Shown here: positions 1-9,218 of the stretch, one piece after another | How the letters are laid out: every line of letters begins with the position of its first letter | How positions within the stretch are numbered: the stretch's first letter is position 1 | Assembly: GCF_002155695.1 (NCBI RefSeq) | Contig: NZ_MUYJ01000015.1 | Coordinates: forward strand, 18,520-82,519 | Direction of reading: 5' to 3' | Length of the DNA stretch: 64,000 nt | Source: Erythrobacter tepidarius | GTDB lineage: Bacteria; Pseudomonadota; Alphaproteobacteria; Sphingomonadales; Sphingomonadaceae | Notes under the pieces: generated by a model | Seen by the model: only the letters and a program-made list of their open reading frames with translations | What the model was told of the DNA's origin: nothing | Database searches by the model: none | Made by a program: the position numbers and the translations under genes

Positions 1-210
1 GGCAAGCGCGTCCTCAGCTGCGTGGGACAGGGCGGCAAGGCGCGGAAAATCGAAGAAGCCACAATTGCCCTTCACCGTGTGCACGAAGCGGAAGATCGCA
101 TCGATGCGTGCCCGGTCGTCCGGGTCAGCCTCCCAGGCGACGATCTCGCCACCGGAAGCCTCCAGCATCTCGCGGGTCTCGGCGATGAAATCCGCCAGCA
201 GATCGTCCAT
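1..210 (-). CDS. cheA: Chemotaxis histidine kinase CheA, N-terminal fragment
   Basis: The gene starts at an ATG at 210 on the minus strand and runs off the left edge, so only the first 70 residues are seen. They form an Hpt (histidine phosphotransfer) helix bundle: the opening MDDLLADFIAETREMLE is followed by FVHTVKGNCGFFDFPRL, which carries the phospho-accepting histidine near residue 45 and the usual HTxKGN context. In CheA this histidine receives phosphate from the kinase domain and passes it to CheY and CheB. Dimerisation, kinase and CheW-like domains would lie outside the window. A different Hpt-first hybrid kinase cannot be excluded from 70 residues. Confidence 0.75.
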   Translation of the reverse strand, partial: MDDLLADFIAETREMLEASGGEIVAWEADPDDRARIDAIFRFVHTVKGNCGFFDFPRLAALSHAAEDALA

Positions 211-270
211 CAGGTCGCGCGCCCCTTTGCCTTGCGCGGTGCTTTATGGGGCAGCTTGGTTAATGAACGC

Positions 271-1650
271 CTAGCGCGCCGCCCATGCCGGCTGCGGTTT
301 CAGGAAGATATGGCGCACCAGCACCAGAGCCGAAACCGCCCCGAACAGGTTGGCGGCGAGTTCCGCGGCGTAGATCGCAGCCGAACCCATGCCCGGCTGG
401 AGCAGCAGCGCGACCGGCAGCATCACCAGGAACACCCGCGCCACCGACTGCATCAGCGCAAGCCCCGCGCGGTCGACCGCGTTCATGATTCCATTGCCAA
501 CGATCAGCAACCCGAACCCGGCATAGCCCCAGGCGGCGATCTTGAGGTAGAGCGCGAATTGCGCGACCACGGCGCGATCGTTGGTAAAGGCCTGCGCGAA
601 ACGCTCTCCGAAAGCAGCCATGGCAAGCGCCACGCCAAGGCCCCAGATCACGCAGAACCCCGCCGCGTAGAGCGCCGCCTCACGCGCCCGATCATAGCGG
701 CCAGCGCCCCAGTTCTGCCCGACGATCGCCCCGATCGCCCCAGACAGGCCGAGCAAGGGCACGATCACGAAGCTCTGCAACCGCCCCGCCGCCCCGAACC
801 CCGCCACCGCCGCCTTGCCCTCCAATGCGACCAGCGCAGTCAGGATCGACAGGCCGAGCGGGTTGATCGCGTTGGAAAAGGCCGCCGGCAGGCCGACGCG
901 TGTGATCGCCCGCGCCTGTTCGATAAGGTTGCAGTCCTTTAGCAGCGCGAGGTTGAGGGGCAGCGATGTGCCGCGCAGCAGCAGCATGGCCACCAGCACG
1001 CCAAGGCCCCAGCCGATCACCGTGGCATAGGCCGAGCCAGCAATGCCGAAGCCTGCGAAACCGCCAAGCATGCCTGGGGTTCCGGTGACCAGGATCGGGT
1101 TGAGGGCACAGTTGGCGGCGGCATAGGCGATGCTGACCGTGCTGGTGCGTTTGGCCTCGCCCTGTCCGCGCAGCACGCCGTTGAAGCCCATGATCGCGAG
1201 GCTGAGCGGAAAGCCGCAGGCATAGGGTGTCATGTAGGCGCGGATCAGCGGCATCAGCTCTGCCGGCGCGTTCATCGCGGTGAAGATCGGATCGATCGCA
1301 AGCCATAGCGACAGGCCCATCAGCATGCCGACAAGCGTGGCAAAGACGATCCCGAAATTGGCGCGGCGCGCGGCCTTGGCCGGATCGCCTTCCCCCAGCG
1401 CGCGGGCGACCACCGAATTGATCCCCACCATCACCCCCACGCCCAGCGAGGTGCTGGCGACCGCGACGGGGAAGATGAAGCTAATCGCGGCGAGCGGCGC
1501 GCTGCCGAGCTGGCCGATGAAATAGGCATCGACGATCCCGATCGACATGATTGCCGCCACCCCGATCACCGCCGGCAAGGTCTGGCTGACGAGGTGTCCA
1601 GGGATTGATCCGTTGACCAGTCTGGGAAGGCTTTGCTCGCGCGCGTTCAT
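271..1650 (-). CDS. MATE family multidrug/sodium efflux transporter
   Basis: A 459-residue, highly hydrophobic protein with about 12 predicted membrane segments in two similar halves, as in the MATE (NorM/DinF) family, which exports cationic drugs or metabolites using Na+ or H+ gradients. Family-like segments include the N-terminal run SQTLPAVIGVAAIMSIGIVD followed by AYFIGQLGSAPLAAISF, and the mid-protein INPLGLSILTALVALEG. I chose the ATG at 1650 (MNAREQSLPRLVNG) over an upstream in-frame ATG at 1728, because the extra 26 residues are low-complexity and family proteins start just before the first membrane helix. It is divergent from the aldolase-like gene at 1746. Substrate unknown. Confidence 0.85.
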   Translation of the reverse strand: MNAREQSLPRLVNGSIPGHLVSQTLPAVIGVAAIMSIGIVDAYFIGQLGSAPLAAISFIFPVAVASTSLGVGVMVGINSVVARALGEGDPAKAARRANFGIVFATLVGMLMGLSLWLAIDPIFTAMNAPAELMPLIRAYMTPYACGFPLSLAIMGFNGVLRGQGEAKRTSTVSIAYAAANCALNPILVTGTPGMLGGFAGFGIAGSAYATVIGWGLGVLVAMLLLRGTSLPLNLALLKDCNLIEQARAITRVGLPAAFSNAINPLGLSILTALVALEGKAAVAGFGAAGRLQSFVIVPLLGLSGAIGAIVGQNWGAGRYDRAREAALYAAGFCVIWGLGVALAMAAFGERFAQAFTNDRAVVAQFALYLKIAAWGYAGFGLLIVGNGIMNAVDRAGLALMQSVARVFLVMLPVALLLQPGMGSAAIYAAELAANLFGAVSALVLVRHIFLKPQPAWAAR

Positions 1651-1745
1651 CGGTCTTGCGGGCGTAGCGGGGCCCCGCGCGACTTGCAAAGCATTCCCGC
1701 CGCGTGCGATAGCAAACCGCGAAGGCAAATGGAGAGGAACGGTCG

Positions 1746-2510
1746 ATGGCGACGCAGCTCAAACCCGGTATCGAATGCAGCAAGCAGGAGTGGCAGGCGC
1801 GGCTCGACCTCGCCGCCTGCTACCGCATCTTCGACCATCTCGGCTGGTCGGAGTCGATCTACAACCACATCTCGCTCAAGGTGCCGGGGGAAAGCGATAC
1901 CTTCCTCATCAACCCTTTCGGCCTGCTCTATTCCGAAGTCACCGCCTCCAACCTCGTCAAGATCGATGTCGAGGGCAACAATGTCGGCGGCTCGCCCTAC
2001 ATGGTGAACAAGGCCGGTTTCACCCAGCACGCCTATTTCCACAAGCATCTGGGCGATCGGGCGAACGCGATCTGCCATGTCCACACCACCGCGACCATGG
2101 CCGTGGCCAGCCACAAGGACGGGCTGCTGCCGATCAATTTCTATGCCTGCAATTTCCATGGCCAGATCGGCTATCACGATTTCGAGGGCGTGACCGTGCG
2201 CGCAGAGGAAGGCGAGCGGCTGGTCAAGAACCTCGGCAATCACAGCATCCTGATGCTGCGCAACCACGGCCCGGTGGTGATGGACCGCACCATCCAGGGG
2301 ATGTTCGTCAAGATGTGGGCGCTCCAGCGCGCCTGCGAGATCCAGGTGGCGACGCTGGGCATGGGCGAGCCGATCCTGATTGCGCAGGACGTGATCGATG
2401 TTCACCAGCGCGACCTTGCGGTGATGAGCGGGCAGGGCGGTGCGGGCCTGTTCGACTTCGAGGCGTGGAAGCGCCGCATCGACAAGATCGACGACAGCTG
2501 GCGCAGCTAG
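1746..2510 (+). CDS. Class II aldolase/adducin family protein
   Basis: A 254-residue protein with the class II aldolase/adducin fold (fuculose-phosphate aldolase, RhaD and AraD relatives), which use a divalent metal to cleave or epimerise sugar phosphates. The zinc-ligand motif HVHTTATMAV is at residues 111-120, and a further conserved histidine lies in LRNHGPVV. The proton-donor region resembles the SGN-type N-terminal motif only loosely (SIYNHISLKV), so it may belong to the large group of uncharacterised class II aldolase-like proteins rather than to a defined sugar aldolase. An AGGAAC-like ribosome site precedes the ATG. It is followed after 16 bases by the [2Fe-2S] protein gene on the same strand, suggesting co-transcription. 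Confidence 0.85.
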   Translation: MATQLKPGIECSKQEWQARLDLAACYRIFDHLGWSESIYNHISLKVPGESDTFLINPFGLLYSEVTASNLVKIDVEGNNVGGSPYMVNKAGFTQHAYFHKHLGDRANAICHVHTTATMAVASHKDGLLPINFYACNFHGQIGYHDFEGVTVRAEEGERLVKNLGNHSILMLRNHGPVVMDRTIQGMFVKMWALQRACEIQVATLGMGEPILIAQDVIDVHQRDLAVMSGQGGAGLFDFEAWKRRIDKIDDSWRS

Positions 2511-2526
2511 GCCGCCCGGAGCCGCC

Positions 2527-3072
2527 ATGTCGCGCATGACCGTCAACGAGCGGCCGGTCGAGTTCGATCTCGATCCCCGGATGCCGGTGCTCTACGCGCT
2601 GCGCGAGGCGATGAACCTCACCGGCACCAAGGCCTGCGGAGGCGGCGAATGCGGCGGCGCATGCATGGTGCTGGTCGACGGGGTGGCGCTGCGGTCATGC
2701 AAGATCACCTTGGCCGAAGCCGAGGGGCGGGTCATCACCACCATCGAAGGGCTGAGCCGTGATCGCTCGCATCCGGTGCAGCAGGCGATGGTGGCCGAAC
2801 AGGCGATCCAGTGCGGCTATTGCACTCCGGGCATCGTCATCGCGGCGGCCGCGCTGATCCAGCGCAATCCTGCCCCGACCCGCGAAGAGATCCTTGCTGC
2901 AATCCCCAATATCTGCCGCTGCGGGGTCTATCCGCGGCTGGTGCGCGCGGTCGAAAGGGCGGGGCGCGTGGCCCAGCGCCGCGAGAGTATCAGCGCCGCG
3001 CCGGCCCCCGGCATCAGCCCCGAAGACGCGGCGCAGGCCGTGCCTGCGCTGCGCGTGCCCGAGACCGATTAG
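2527..3072 (+). CDS. (2Fe-2S)-binding subunit of molybdenum-hydroxylase type, orphan
   Basis: A 181-residue protein with the two-domain layout of the small subunit of xanthine dehydrogenase/isoquinoline oxidoreductase-type enzymes. A plant-ferredoxin-like domain carries ACGGGECGGAC near residues 36-46, and a four-helix [2Fe-2S] domain carries QCGYCTPG and the later CRCG. Such subunits pass electrons from a molybdopterin large subunit, but none is encoded nearby. The first cluster has C-x4-C-x3-C spacing rather than the usual C-x4-C-x2-C. The C-terminus extends about 30 residues beyond the fold. Start ATG at 2527, directly after the aldolase-like gene, chosen over an upstream in-frame start inside that gene. 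Confidence 0.85.
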   Translation: MSRMTVNERPVEFDLDPRMPVLYALREAMNLTGTKACGGGECGGACMVLVDGVALRSCKITLAEAEGRVITTIEGLSRDRSHPVQQAMVAEQAIQCGYCTPGIVIAAAALIQRNPAPTREEILAAIPNICRCGVYPRLVRAVERAGRVAQRRESISAAPAPGISPEDAAQAVPALRVPETD

Positions 3073-3075
3073 GTA

Positions 3076-5250
3076 TCAGAACCTCCCCGTGATCGTGAAC
3101 CGCGCATTGAGCGGCGGGGCCACGGTCAGCTCGTCGGCCGAGTGGGCGTTGGGGAAGTAGAGCGTGTCGAACAGGTTCTCGACATTGATCTGGAAGCGCA
3201 GATTGTCGTTCAGCGCGTAGGAGACCGCCATGTCCACCCGCGCATAGGCGGGCAGGGTGACGGTATTGGCGTTGTCGGCGAAGCTTTCGTCCTGCGCGGT
3301 CAGGCCGAGCCCGAAGCCGAGCTTATCGGTCGCCTGGAAGGTGTTCCAGAGCGAGAACATGTGTTCGGGCAGCTCACGCAGGCGGCGCCCCGTTGGCCCG
3401 GTGCGGCTCTGTTGCTCGCCATCGAGGTAGGAATAGCCTGCCGAGAGGAACCACCAATCCGCCACCTGTCCCTGCAGCTGCGCCTCGAACCCGCGGATCT
3501 TGCTGTCGATCACGTCGAGCGTGTCGGGGTTGTTGTCGGCTGGCTGGGGCGAGGACTGCTCGATCTGGAAAAGGGCGCCCGTCAGCGCGAGGCCGGGGCG
3601 GATGTCCCACTTCACCCCCGCTTCGAGGTTGGAGAAGGTGTCCGGATCGAGCGCATCGTTGGGCGGGTTGATGTCGGCGAACTGGTCACCCGAGCGCGGC
3701 AGGAAGGTTTCCGAATAGCTGGTGTAGAGCGACAGGTTCTCCTGCGGCTTGATGATGAGGCCAAGGCGGGGGCTGATCTCCTCGTCCCTGCGGCTGCGCA
3801 CCACGCCGGTGCGCTTGTCGAGCACGGTGATCTCGAAGCTGTCGTAGCGCGCGCCGAGCACCAGGCGCAGCCAATCGGCGATCTTCATCTCGTCCTGGAT
3901 ATAGGCCGAAAGGACGGTGAGATCGGCCTCGGTGTCATCGTTGAGCGCGGTAAAGGCGAAGCGGGTGGTGCGGCCATCGGCGAGCGTGCCGATCCCGCCC
4001 CGCATCGGGAAAGGACGCAGCGCGGAGAAAAATTCCACGTCCGCGCGCCGGCCATCGGCCACGGCAGTGTCGAACACCGCGTTGAAGCGATCATTGTCGT
4101 TGCGGGTGTCGATGAACTCGCCGCCCACGATCAGCGTATGGCCGATCCCGCCGGTTGCGAATTCGCCGACGAGATTGCCCGACAGGATCAGGTTCCTGCG
4201 CTGGTTGTTGTCGATATAGCCGTCGATCGCCACGACATTGGTGGCCGGATTGTAGCCGACCGGGAAATAGTTGGCATAGGTCTTGGCATAATCGCCATAG
4301 GAGGCGGTGAGGTTGGCCTTGACGCTTTCCGAGAAGCGGTGCTGGAGCGTGCCGCGCAGCACGTGCGCTTCGAAGGTGGCGTAGTTGTTCTCGGGATCGG
4401 CAAAGGTGATGCGTCGCAATGCGCGCACCGGTTTGCCGTTGTCGTCGGTCGGGATGCCGCGGTCGATGAAGCGTTCGTGATCGAGATATTCGTAGGCGAG
4501 ATCGATGATCGTGCGGCTGCCCAGTTCCACCCGCAGGGTCGGGTTGATGCTGATCTGCTCGCCGTCGAACAGGTCGCGGTGGTTGTCGAGATGCTCGTAG
4601 GCGGCGTTGATCCGCAGCGCGGCGCTGTCGCCGAGCGCGACGTTGAGATCGCCCCACACGTCATAGGCGCCGATGCTGCCGGCCGAGGCGCGCAAACCGG
4701 CGAAGGTCTTGCCGACGACGCCCTTCTTGGTCACGCGGTTGAGCACGCCGCCGGTGCCGCCGCGTCCGAACAGCAGCGCGTTGGGGCCGCGCAGGATCTC
4801 GACCTGTTCGAGATTGTAGAGCCCGCGATAATATTCGACGTCGTCGCGCACCCCGTCGACGAAGAAGTCCGCGGTCGAGCGCACGCCGCGGAACACCACC
4901 GCATCGCGGTGGCCCTCGCCCTGCGAGGAGGTGACGCCGGGGGTGTAGGCGACGATATCGGCGACGCTGTCGAACCCCTGGCGGATGATCTGGTCGGCGG
5001 TGGTGATGCTCAGCGACTGGGGAACGTCGATGATCGGGGTCGGGGTCTTGGTGGCGTTGATCTGGTTTGCATAGAGCACTTCGCCGGTGACGACGATGTT
5101 CGGACTTTCCATGCCCGCCGCATCACCCGCTTCGGCAGTGGCCGCAGCGTCGGCCGGGGCGGTGCTTTCCGCGGAGGTTGCCGCGAGGGCGGGGCAGGCG
5201 ATCGTGGCAGCGCCAAGCATCAGCGCCGTCCGGGTAAGAGGCAGAATCAT
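3076..5250 (-). CDS. TonB-dependent siderophore receptor
   Basis: A 724-residue outer-membrane protein with a signal peptide (MILPLTRTALMLGAATIACPALA), a plug domain (from about residue 70: TPTPIIDVPQSLSITTADQI) and a long beta-barrel ending in a terminal phenylalanine (TITGRF), as expected for BAM-mediated assembly. The plug signature VEILRGPNALLFGRGGTGG and the phrase DVPQSLSI are typical of the ferric-siderophore receptor subfamily (FhuA/FepA/Fiu-like). It would import a ferric siderophore using TonB-ExbB-ExbD energy; the siderophore is unknown. A palindromic motif 33 bases upstream of the start resembles an iron-regulatory box. It is convergent with the [2Fe-2S] gene (3 bases apart) and divergent from the ArsC-like gene. 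Confidence 0.9.
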   Translation of the reverse strand: MILPLTRTALMLGAATIACPALAATSAESTAPADAAATAEAGDAAGMESPNIVVTGEVLYANQINATKTPTPIIDVPQSLSITTADQIIRQGFDSVADIVAYTPGVTSSQGEGHRDAVVFRGVRSTADFFVDGVRDDVEYYRGLYNLEQVEILRGPNALLFGRGGTGGVLNRVTKKGVVGKTFAGLRASAGSIGAYDVWGDLNVALGDSAALRINAAYEHLDNHRDLFDGEQISINPTLRVELGSRTIIDLAYEYLDHERFIDRGIPTDDNGKPVRALRRITFADPENNYATFEAHVLRGTLQHRFSESVKANLTASYGDYAKTYANYFPVGYNPATNVVAIDGYIDNNQRRNLILSGNLVGEFATGGIGHTLIVGGEFIDTRNDNDRFNAVFDTAVADGRRADVEFFSALRPFPMRGGIGTLADGRTTRFAFTALNDDTEADLTVLSAYIQDEMKIADWLRLVLGARYDSFEITVLDKRTGVVRSRRDEEISPRLGLIIKPQENLSLYTSYSETFLPRSGDQFADINPPNDALDPDTFSNLEAGVKWDIRPGLALTGALFQIEQSSPQPADNNPDTLDVIDSKIRGFEAQLQGQVADWWFLSAGYSYLDGEQQSRTGPTGRRLRELPEHMFSLWNTFQATDKLGFGLGLTAQDESFADNANTVTLPAYARVDMAVSYALNDNLRFQINVENLFDTLYFPNAHSADELTVAPPLNARFTITGRF

Positions 5251-5282
5251 GAGGGACCTTTCGTCTTGGTCCGGGCCAGCTA

Positions 5283-5299
5283 TTGCAACTTACTTGCAA
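5283..5299 (-). promoter_or_regulatory. Candidate Fur/Mur-type iron box
   Basis: The sequence TTGCAACTTACTTGCAA has two TTGCAA half sites separated by 5 bases, 33 bases upstream of the siderophore receptor start. The same 6-5-6 layout occurs upstream of three other iron genes in this window (32345, 50432, 50701). Seen directly; the regulator is inferred. Confidence 0.45.
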
Positions 5300-5404
5300 A
5301 TGCAAGACCCGTGCGGCGGCGAAATGGATAATCATCAAGCTGTAGCATTTGCGCCGCACATCCCCTATCCGCGCCGGGCGCAGCAGCAATTTCAGGAGCG
5401 CGGC

Positions 5405-5749
5405 ATGAAGGTGACGATCTGGCACAATCCGGCCTGTGGCACGTCGAGGAAGACGCTGGCGATCCTCGAAAGCCTGAGCGGTGTCGAACTGACGGTGATC
5501 GAATATCTGAAACAGCCGCCAAGCGCCGCGAAGCTCGCCCAGCTCTACCGCGATGCTGGGATCACGCCCCAGCAAGGCCTGCGTCTGCGTGGCACCGACG
5601 CGGCGGAACGCGGGCTACCGGATGCGGATGATGCCACGGTGCTGGCGGCCATGGTCGCCGAGCCGCGGCTGATCGAACGCCCTCTGGTGGAGACCGAGAA
5701 GGGCGTGCGCCTCTGCCGCCCGCAGGACAAGGTGCTGGAGATTCTCTAG
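5405..5749 (+). CDS. arsC: ArsC/Spx-family arsenate reductase (glutaredoxin-type)
   Basis: A 114-residue protein of the ArsC/YffB/Spx thioredoxin-fold family. The N-terminal WHNPACGTSRK places the catalytic cysteine at residue 11, followed by TLAILESLSGVELTVIEYLK. The C-terminal RPLVETEKGVRLCRP matches the conserved RP(I/L)V...RP region. Family members reduce arsenate to arsenite with glutathione/glutaredoxin, although many act on other thiols and have never been shown to handle arsenate. No ars regulator or pump is nearby, so arsenic resistance is uncertain. Start ATG at 5405 is preceded by a clear AGGAG (5394). The longer upstream open frame is antisense to the receptor gene and is ignored. 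Confidence 0.85.
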   Translation: MKVTIWHNPACGTSRKTLAILESLSGVELTVIEYLKQPPSAAKLAQLYRDAGITPQQGLRLRGTDAAERGLPDADDATVLAAMVAEPRLIERPLVETEKGVRLCRPQDKVLEIL

Positions 5750-5890
5750 TTTTGCTGGCCCGCCTGCGTGGGCCCGCACTCGACGCTGTTTCAGGCCCTC
5801 CGGGCTTGAGCGCCTGCGGCACGCGCGGGTGCGCTCGCCGCCCTCTGGCCGTGCAGGTGAGGAAATTGCACGCCGGAGGATTTGCGCACA

Positions 5891-7252
5891 TCACGCATGC
5901 GTCAGCTCCCGGTCAGCCTGCAACCCGAACCATCCGTGCACCAGCACAAGCGCGCACAGCGCCACGATCAGGCCGAAGCCCAGCCAGTCGGAATGGCCGT
6001 AGAGCCAGACGCCCAGCGCGGGCGCGTAGATATAGCTTGCGCCTGCCAGCGAGGCGACGATACCGCTCGCCTGTCCCTGCTCGGCACGGGTGACCGCGAG
6101 CGAGGTGCCGGCCGTTGTCCCCGGGCGGAACAGGCCGAACCCCAGCGAGGCAATCGCATAGCCCAGCGCGATCAGGTGCAGATCCCCCGCCAGCGCCAAC
6201 ACCACCGTGCCCAGTGCCGCGGCGGCGATGCCCCACAGCGTCGCCGCGCGCGGGCCGAGATGAAAGCGCGGGATCAGGCCCCATTGCGCAAGCAGCGTCG
6301 CGATCGCCCCGCTCATCAGCACGAGGCCCACCGGCCCCGCGCCTTCGGCGGGGCTGTCGCGCAGGGCCAGCCGGTCGAGCACCAGAAAGCCCGAAATCCC
6401 CAGCACCATCGCCTGCGCATGGCCGCCGAAGAACCCTGCGAAGACCCACGGCCTAATGCGCGGATCGCGCCATGAGAGCCGCGGCGGCGGGCCCGCGATT
6501 GCAAGCGCATCCTCGCTCTCGCTCGTCTCCTGCGGGTCGAGCGGCGCGCCCGAACCGCTCGACGAATAGGCCACCGCCTGGCCGCGCGCGGCAAAACGCG
6601 GCTCGTCGTCGGGCAGGCGCAGGCGCAGCAGCGCGAGCGCGACCGCGCCGATGACGGCAAAGCACAGGAACGGCCCGGTCAGCCCGATCCCGAGGAAGGG
6701 CAGCACCATTAGCGGCGCCAGCGCGGGGCCGATCACCGTGCCCAGCCCAAAACTCGATGCGATCAGTGAAAGCGCCTGGGTGCGCTCGGCCCGCGGCGTG
6801 CGCGCGGCAACATAGGCCTGCACCGCCGGCGGCGCGGCGCTGCCGAACCCGCCATAAAGGCTGCGTGCGGCAGCAAAGGCGACCAGCGTCCACAGTGCGC
6901 TCATCCAGCCCGCCAGCCCCGCCCACAGCGCCCCGCCGCACAGGATGAAGGAAGCGATGAAGCCTGCCAGCCCCACCGCCATCATCGCCTTGCGCCCGCG
7001 CCGGTCCGAGCGCCGCGCCCAGAGCGGCGCGCACACCACCCAGAGCAGCGCCGACCAGCTATAGGCAAGGCTGATCCACACGTCCTCGACCCCCAGCGCC
7101 GTGCCGATCGAGGGCATCACCGATTGCATCGCGGTGTTGCCGGCGGCGGTTACCAGCATCACCATGAACAACAGCGCCATGCGCGCCGGCGGGATCGCGC
7201 GCGCCGCAGCGGCCTGTCCCGCCGGTTCGCGGTGGGGATCGGTCTCGGCCAT
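5891..7252 (-). CDS. Major facilitator superfamily (MFS) transporter
   Basis: A 453-residue, 12-helix MFS protein. The signature between helices 2 and 3 is visible as APLWARRSDRRGRKAMM (residues about 75-91), and the N-terminal helix holds NTAMQSVMPSIG, as in drug:H+ antiporter family 1 proteins (TetA/multidrug type). The central loop (about 205-245) is long and polar. The substrate cannot be told from sequence. It ends 18 bases from the start region of the membrane protein gene at 7271 on the same strand and is probably transcribed after it. Confidence 0.85.
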   Translation of the reverse strand: MAETDPHREPAGQAAAARAIPPARMALLFMVMLVTAAGNTAMQSVMPSIGTALGVEDVWISLAYSWSALLWVVCAPLWARRSDRRGRKAMMAVGLAGFIASFILCGGALWAGLAGWMSALWTLVAFAAARSLYGGFGSAAPPAVQAYVAARTPRAERTQALSLIASSFGLGTVIGPALAPLMVLPFLGIGLTGPFLCFAVIGAVALALLRLRLPDDEPRFAARGQAVAYSSSGSGAPLDPQETSESEDALAIAGPPPRLSWRDPRIRPWVFAGFFGGHAQAMVLGISGFLVLDRLALRDSPAEGAGPVGLVLMSGAIATLLAQWGLIPRFHLGPRAATLWGIAAAALGTVVLALAGDLHLIALGYAIASLGFGLFRPGTTAGTSLAVTRAEQGQASGIVASLAGASYIYAPALGVWLYGHSDWLGFGLIVALCALVLVHGWFGLQADRELTHA

Positions 7253-7270
7253 CGGCGGGCTGTGTCTGCC

Positions 7271-8125
7271 CTATTCGAAGGTTTCGGCCAGCCGCTCGGG
7301 CGCAGCGCCGGCAAGCTGGCGATGAACCGCGGCCAGCACGACGAGGAAGATCACCGTGATGATCGCATTCACCAGCGCGTTCACCGCGGCGATGCCGATG
7401 CGGGCCACCTCGCCGCCTGCGGCCGAGAGGATCAGCGTCAGTATGCCCTGCACCAGCGCGCCGATGATCACGATCACCACGAAGAGCAGCACGAAAAAGG
7501 CGAAAATGCGCAAACTGTTGCCCTTGGTCAGCCGCCATGAACGGGCGATGGCAGCAACCGGATTGCGCTCTTCATCAATGGCGATGACAGGCGCGATCAG
7601 CGAGAACTTCACCGCCACGTAGATTACCAGCACCACCAGCGCGAGGCCTGCAATCGCCACCACCACCGGCGGCGCGAGCGCGGCCAGCAGCGCCAGCGGC
7701 ACACCGATCGCCACCCCTGCGGCGAGCGCGCTCAGCAACTGCGCGGCGATATAGGAGGGGATGCTCCGCACGCCCTTGCCCAGCGCCTCGCCCACGGTCG
7801 GATGGCCGCGATCGGTCAGCAGCGCGAGCAGGCTCATCGAGCCGATGAAGCCGGCGATGCTGATCGCCACCAGCGCCGGCCAGCTATCGGCATAGAGCGC
7901 GGCGAACTGATCCATCGCCTGCTGCATCGCCGCCTGCGGATCGCCGCTCTGGCCCGGGCCGGAAACCGGCAGCGTGGCGCCGACCTCGGGCATCATCAGC
8001 CCGGCGGCGAACGAGGGCAGGAAGAAGAACAGCCCCGCCAGCGCCGAGATCGTGTCCTTGTTGGCTCCGATCAGCGCGGTCGCCTGGGTCCAGGCCTTCC
8101 CCATGTCGAGCTTTGCATTTGCCAT
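7271..8125 (-). CDS. Multi-pass membrane protein of unknown function (YciC-like)
   Basis: A 284-residue integral membrane protein with about six hydrophobic segments, for example residues 20-40 ([17 protein letters not shown]) and a C-terminal pair around [16 protein letters not shown]. The segment [16 protein letters not shown] in the centre is a recurrent motif in the UPF0259/YciC and glycerophosphoryl-diester-phosphodiesterase membrane-domain group. I selected the ATG at 8125 ([12 protein letters not shown]); the upstream in-frame extension overlaps the divergent lipB leader and looks non-coding. No enzymatic residues are apparent. It lies upstream of the MFS gene in the same direction. 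Confidence 0.75.
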   Translation of the reverse strand: MANAKLDMGKAWTQATALIGANKDTISALAGLFFFLPSFAAGLMMPEVGATLPVSGPGQSGDPQAAMQQAMDQFAALYADSWPALVAISIAGFIGSMSLLALLTDRGHPTVGEALGKGVRSIPSYIAAQLLSALAAGVAIGVPLALLAALAPPVVVAIAGLALVVLVIYVAVKFSLIAPVIAIDEERNPVAAIARSWRLTKGNSLRIFAFFVLLFVVIVIIGALVQGILTLILSAAGGEVARIGIAAVNALVNAIITVIFLVVLAAVHRQLAGAAPERLAETFE

Positions 8126-8208
8126 GTCCGTCCGATCCCCGACGCTATGTGACGATGCTCCTGCAATCGCCTCTTGCCATCCAGGCTCAATGCCCCCACC
8201 GAGGCGGC

Positions 8209-8898
8209 ATGGCAAGCACTGCTCCCAAGACTGTCAGACCTGCGCCTCCCGAATGGCGGCGCGAGAGTGCGCCGGTGCCCTATGCCGAAGCGCTGGCGGC
8301 GATGGAGGCGCGCAATCAGGCGGTTGCGGCGGGCGAAGCGGCGGAGCTGGTCTGGCTGCTCGAACACCCGCCGGTTTATACCGCGGGCACCAGTGCCGAC
8401 CCTGCCGAACTGGTCGATCCGCGCTTCGAGGTGGTCGAGGCCGGGCGCGGCGGGCGCTATACCTATCACGGCCCCGGCCAGCGCATCGGTTACCTGGTGC
8501 TCGATCTCAACCAGCGGGGCAAGGACGTGCGCTGCTTCGTTCACGCGATCGAGGGCTGGGTGATCGCCGCGCTGGCGCGCTTCGGGGTCGAAAGCTGGCG
8601 GGCGGAAGGCCGCGTCGGCATTTGGACCCGCGACAGCGACGGCAGCGAGGCCAAGATCGGCGCGATCGGGGTGCGCGTGCGGCGCTGGGTGACGATGCAT
8701 GGCTTCTCGGTCAACCTTGATCCCGACCTTTCCCATTTCGGCGGGATCGTGCCTTGCGGCATTGCCGAATACGGTGTCACCAGCCTCGCGAAGCTCGGCC
8801 TGAAGGTCTCGGCGGAGGCATGGGATGCGGCGCTGGCCGCGACCTCGGAGGATTTCCTTGACGCGCTCGACGCGGCGGCGAAAAGAGCGTGCCGATGA
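8209..8898 (+). CDS. lipB: Octanoyl-[acyl-carrier-protein]:protein N-octanoyltransferase
   Basis: LipB moves octanoyl groups from acyl-carrier protein to the lipoyl domains of 2-oxoacid dehydrogenases and GcvH, the first step of lipoate synthesis (LipA then inserts sulfur). The 229-residue protein carries the family signature [13 protein letters not shown] (79-91), the catalytic lysine in [11 protein letters not shown] (Lys149) and the catalytic cysteine in GGIVPCGI (Cys183). The ATG at 8209 follows GAGG and matches the family N-terminus; an in-frame upstream start would add an unconserved leader. The stop codon overlaps the next start (ATGA), coupling it to a small lipoprotein gene. Confidence 0.95.
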   Translation: MASTAPKTVRPAPPEWRRESAPVPYAEALAAMEARNQAVAAGEAAELVWLLEHPPVYTAGTSADPAELVDPRFEVVEAGRGGRYTYHGPGQRIGYLVLDLNQRGKDVRCFVHAIEGWVIAALARFGVESWRAEGRVGIWTRDSDGSEAKIGAIGVRVRRWVTMHGFSVNLDPDLSHFGGIVPCGIAEYGVTSLAKLGLKVSAEAWDAALAATSEDFLDALDAAAKRACR

Positions 8899-9209
8899 AC
8901 CGCGCTGCCTTTCATGCCGTCCTCCTCCTGCTGCTTTGCACCGCCTGCACCGGGGAGGCAGGCGCGCCTGCCGAGCGCGGCGGCAAGGCCGCGGGCGAGG
9001 TGCTGGGTGGATCGATCTCGGATGCGATGATCCCGCTCGAACAGCTCGATTCGCAAGCTCCCCTTGCCCCGCGCCAGGGGCCGGCTCCGGCCGATCTCGA
9101 TGCCGAGCAGCCGGTGGTCACCCCGGTCGAGGGGGTGGAGGGCGCGGCGCCGCAAAGCGAAGGGGCCGAAGCACCCCCCGCCGCCCCGGCCCCTGATGCG
9201 TCCGAATAA
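8895..9209 (+). CDS. Small predicted lipoprotein
   Basis: A 104-residue protein with a signal peptide ending in a lipobox-like LLLLLCTAC, so the mature protein probably starts at a lipid-modified cysteine around residue 18. The rest is short, acidic and proline/alanine-rich with no recognised domain. The ATG overlaps the lipB stop by four bases (ATGA), which indicates translational coupling, and this start is preferred to a GTG six bases upstream. I do not recognise a family; the link to lipB may be only positional. Confidence 0.65.
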   Translation: MNRAAFHAVLLLLLCTACTGEAGAPAERGGKAAGEVLGGSISDAMIPLEQLDSQAPLAPRQGPAPADLDAEQPVVTPVEGVEGAAPQSEGAEAPPAAPAPDASE

Positions 9210-9218
9210 AACCCGGGC

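Noticed and set aside
3142..5331. A plus-strand open frame of 729 codons
   Set aside because: Mirror of the siderophore receptor; composition of a shadow frame.
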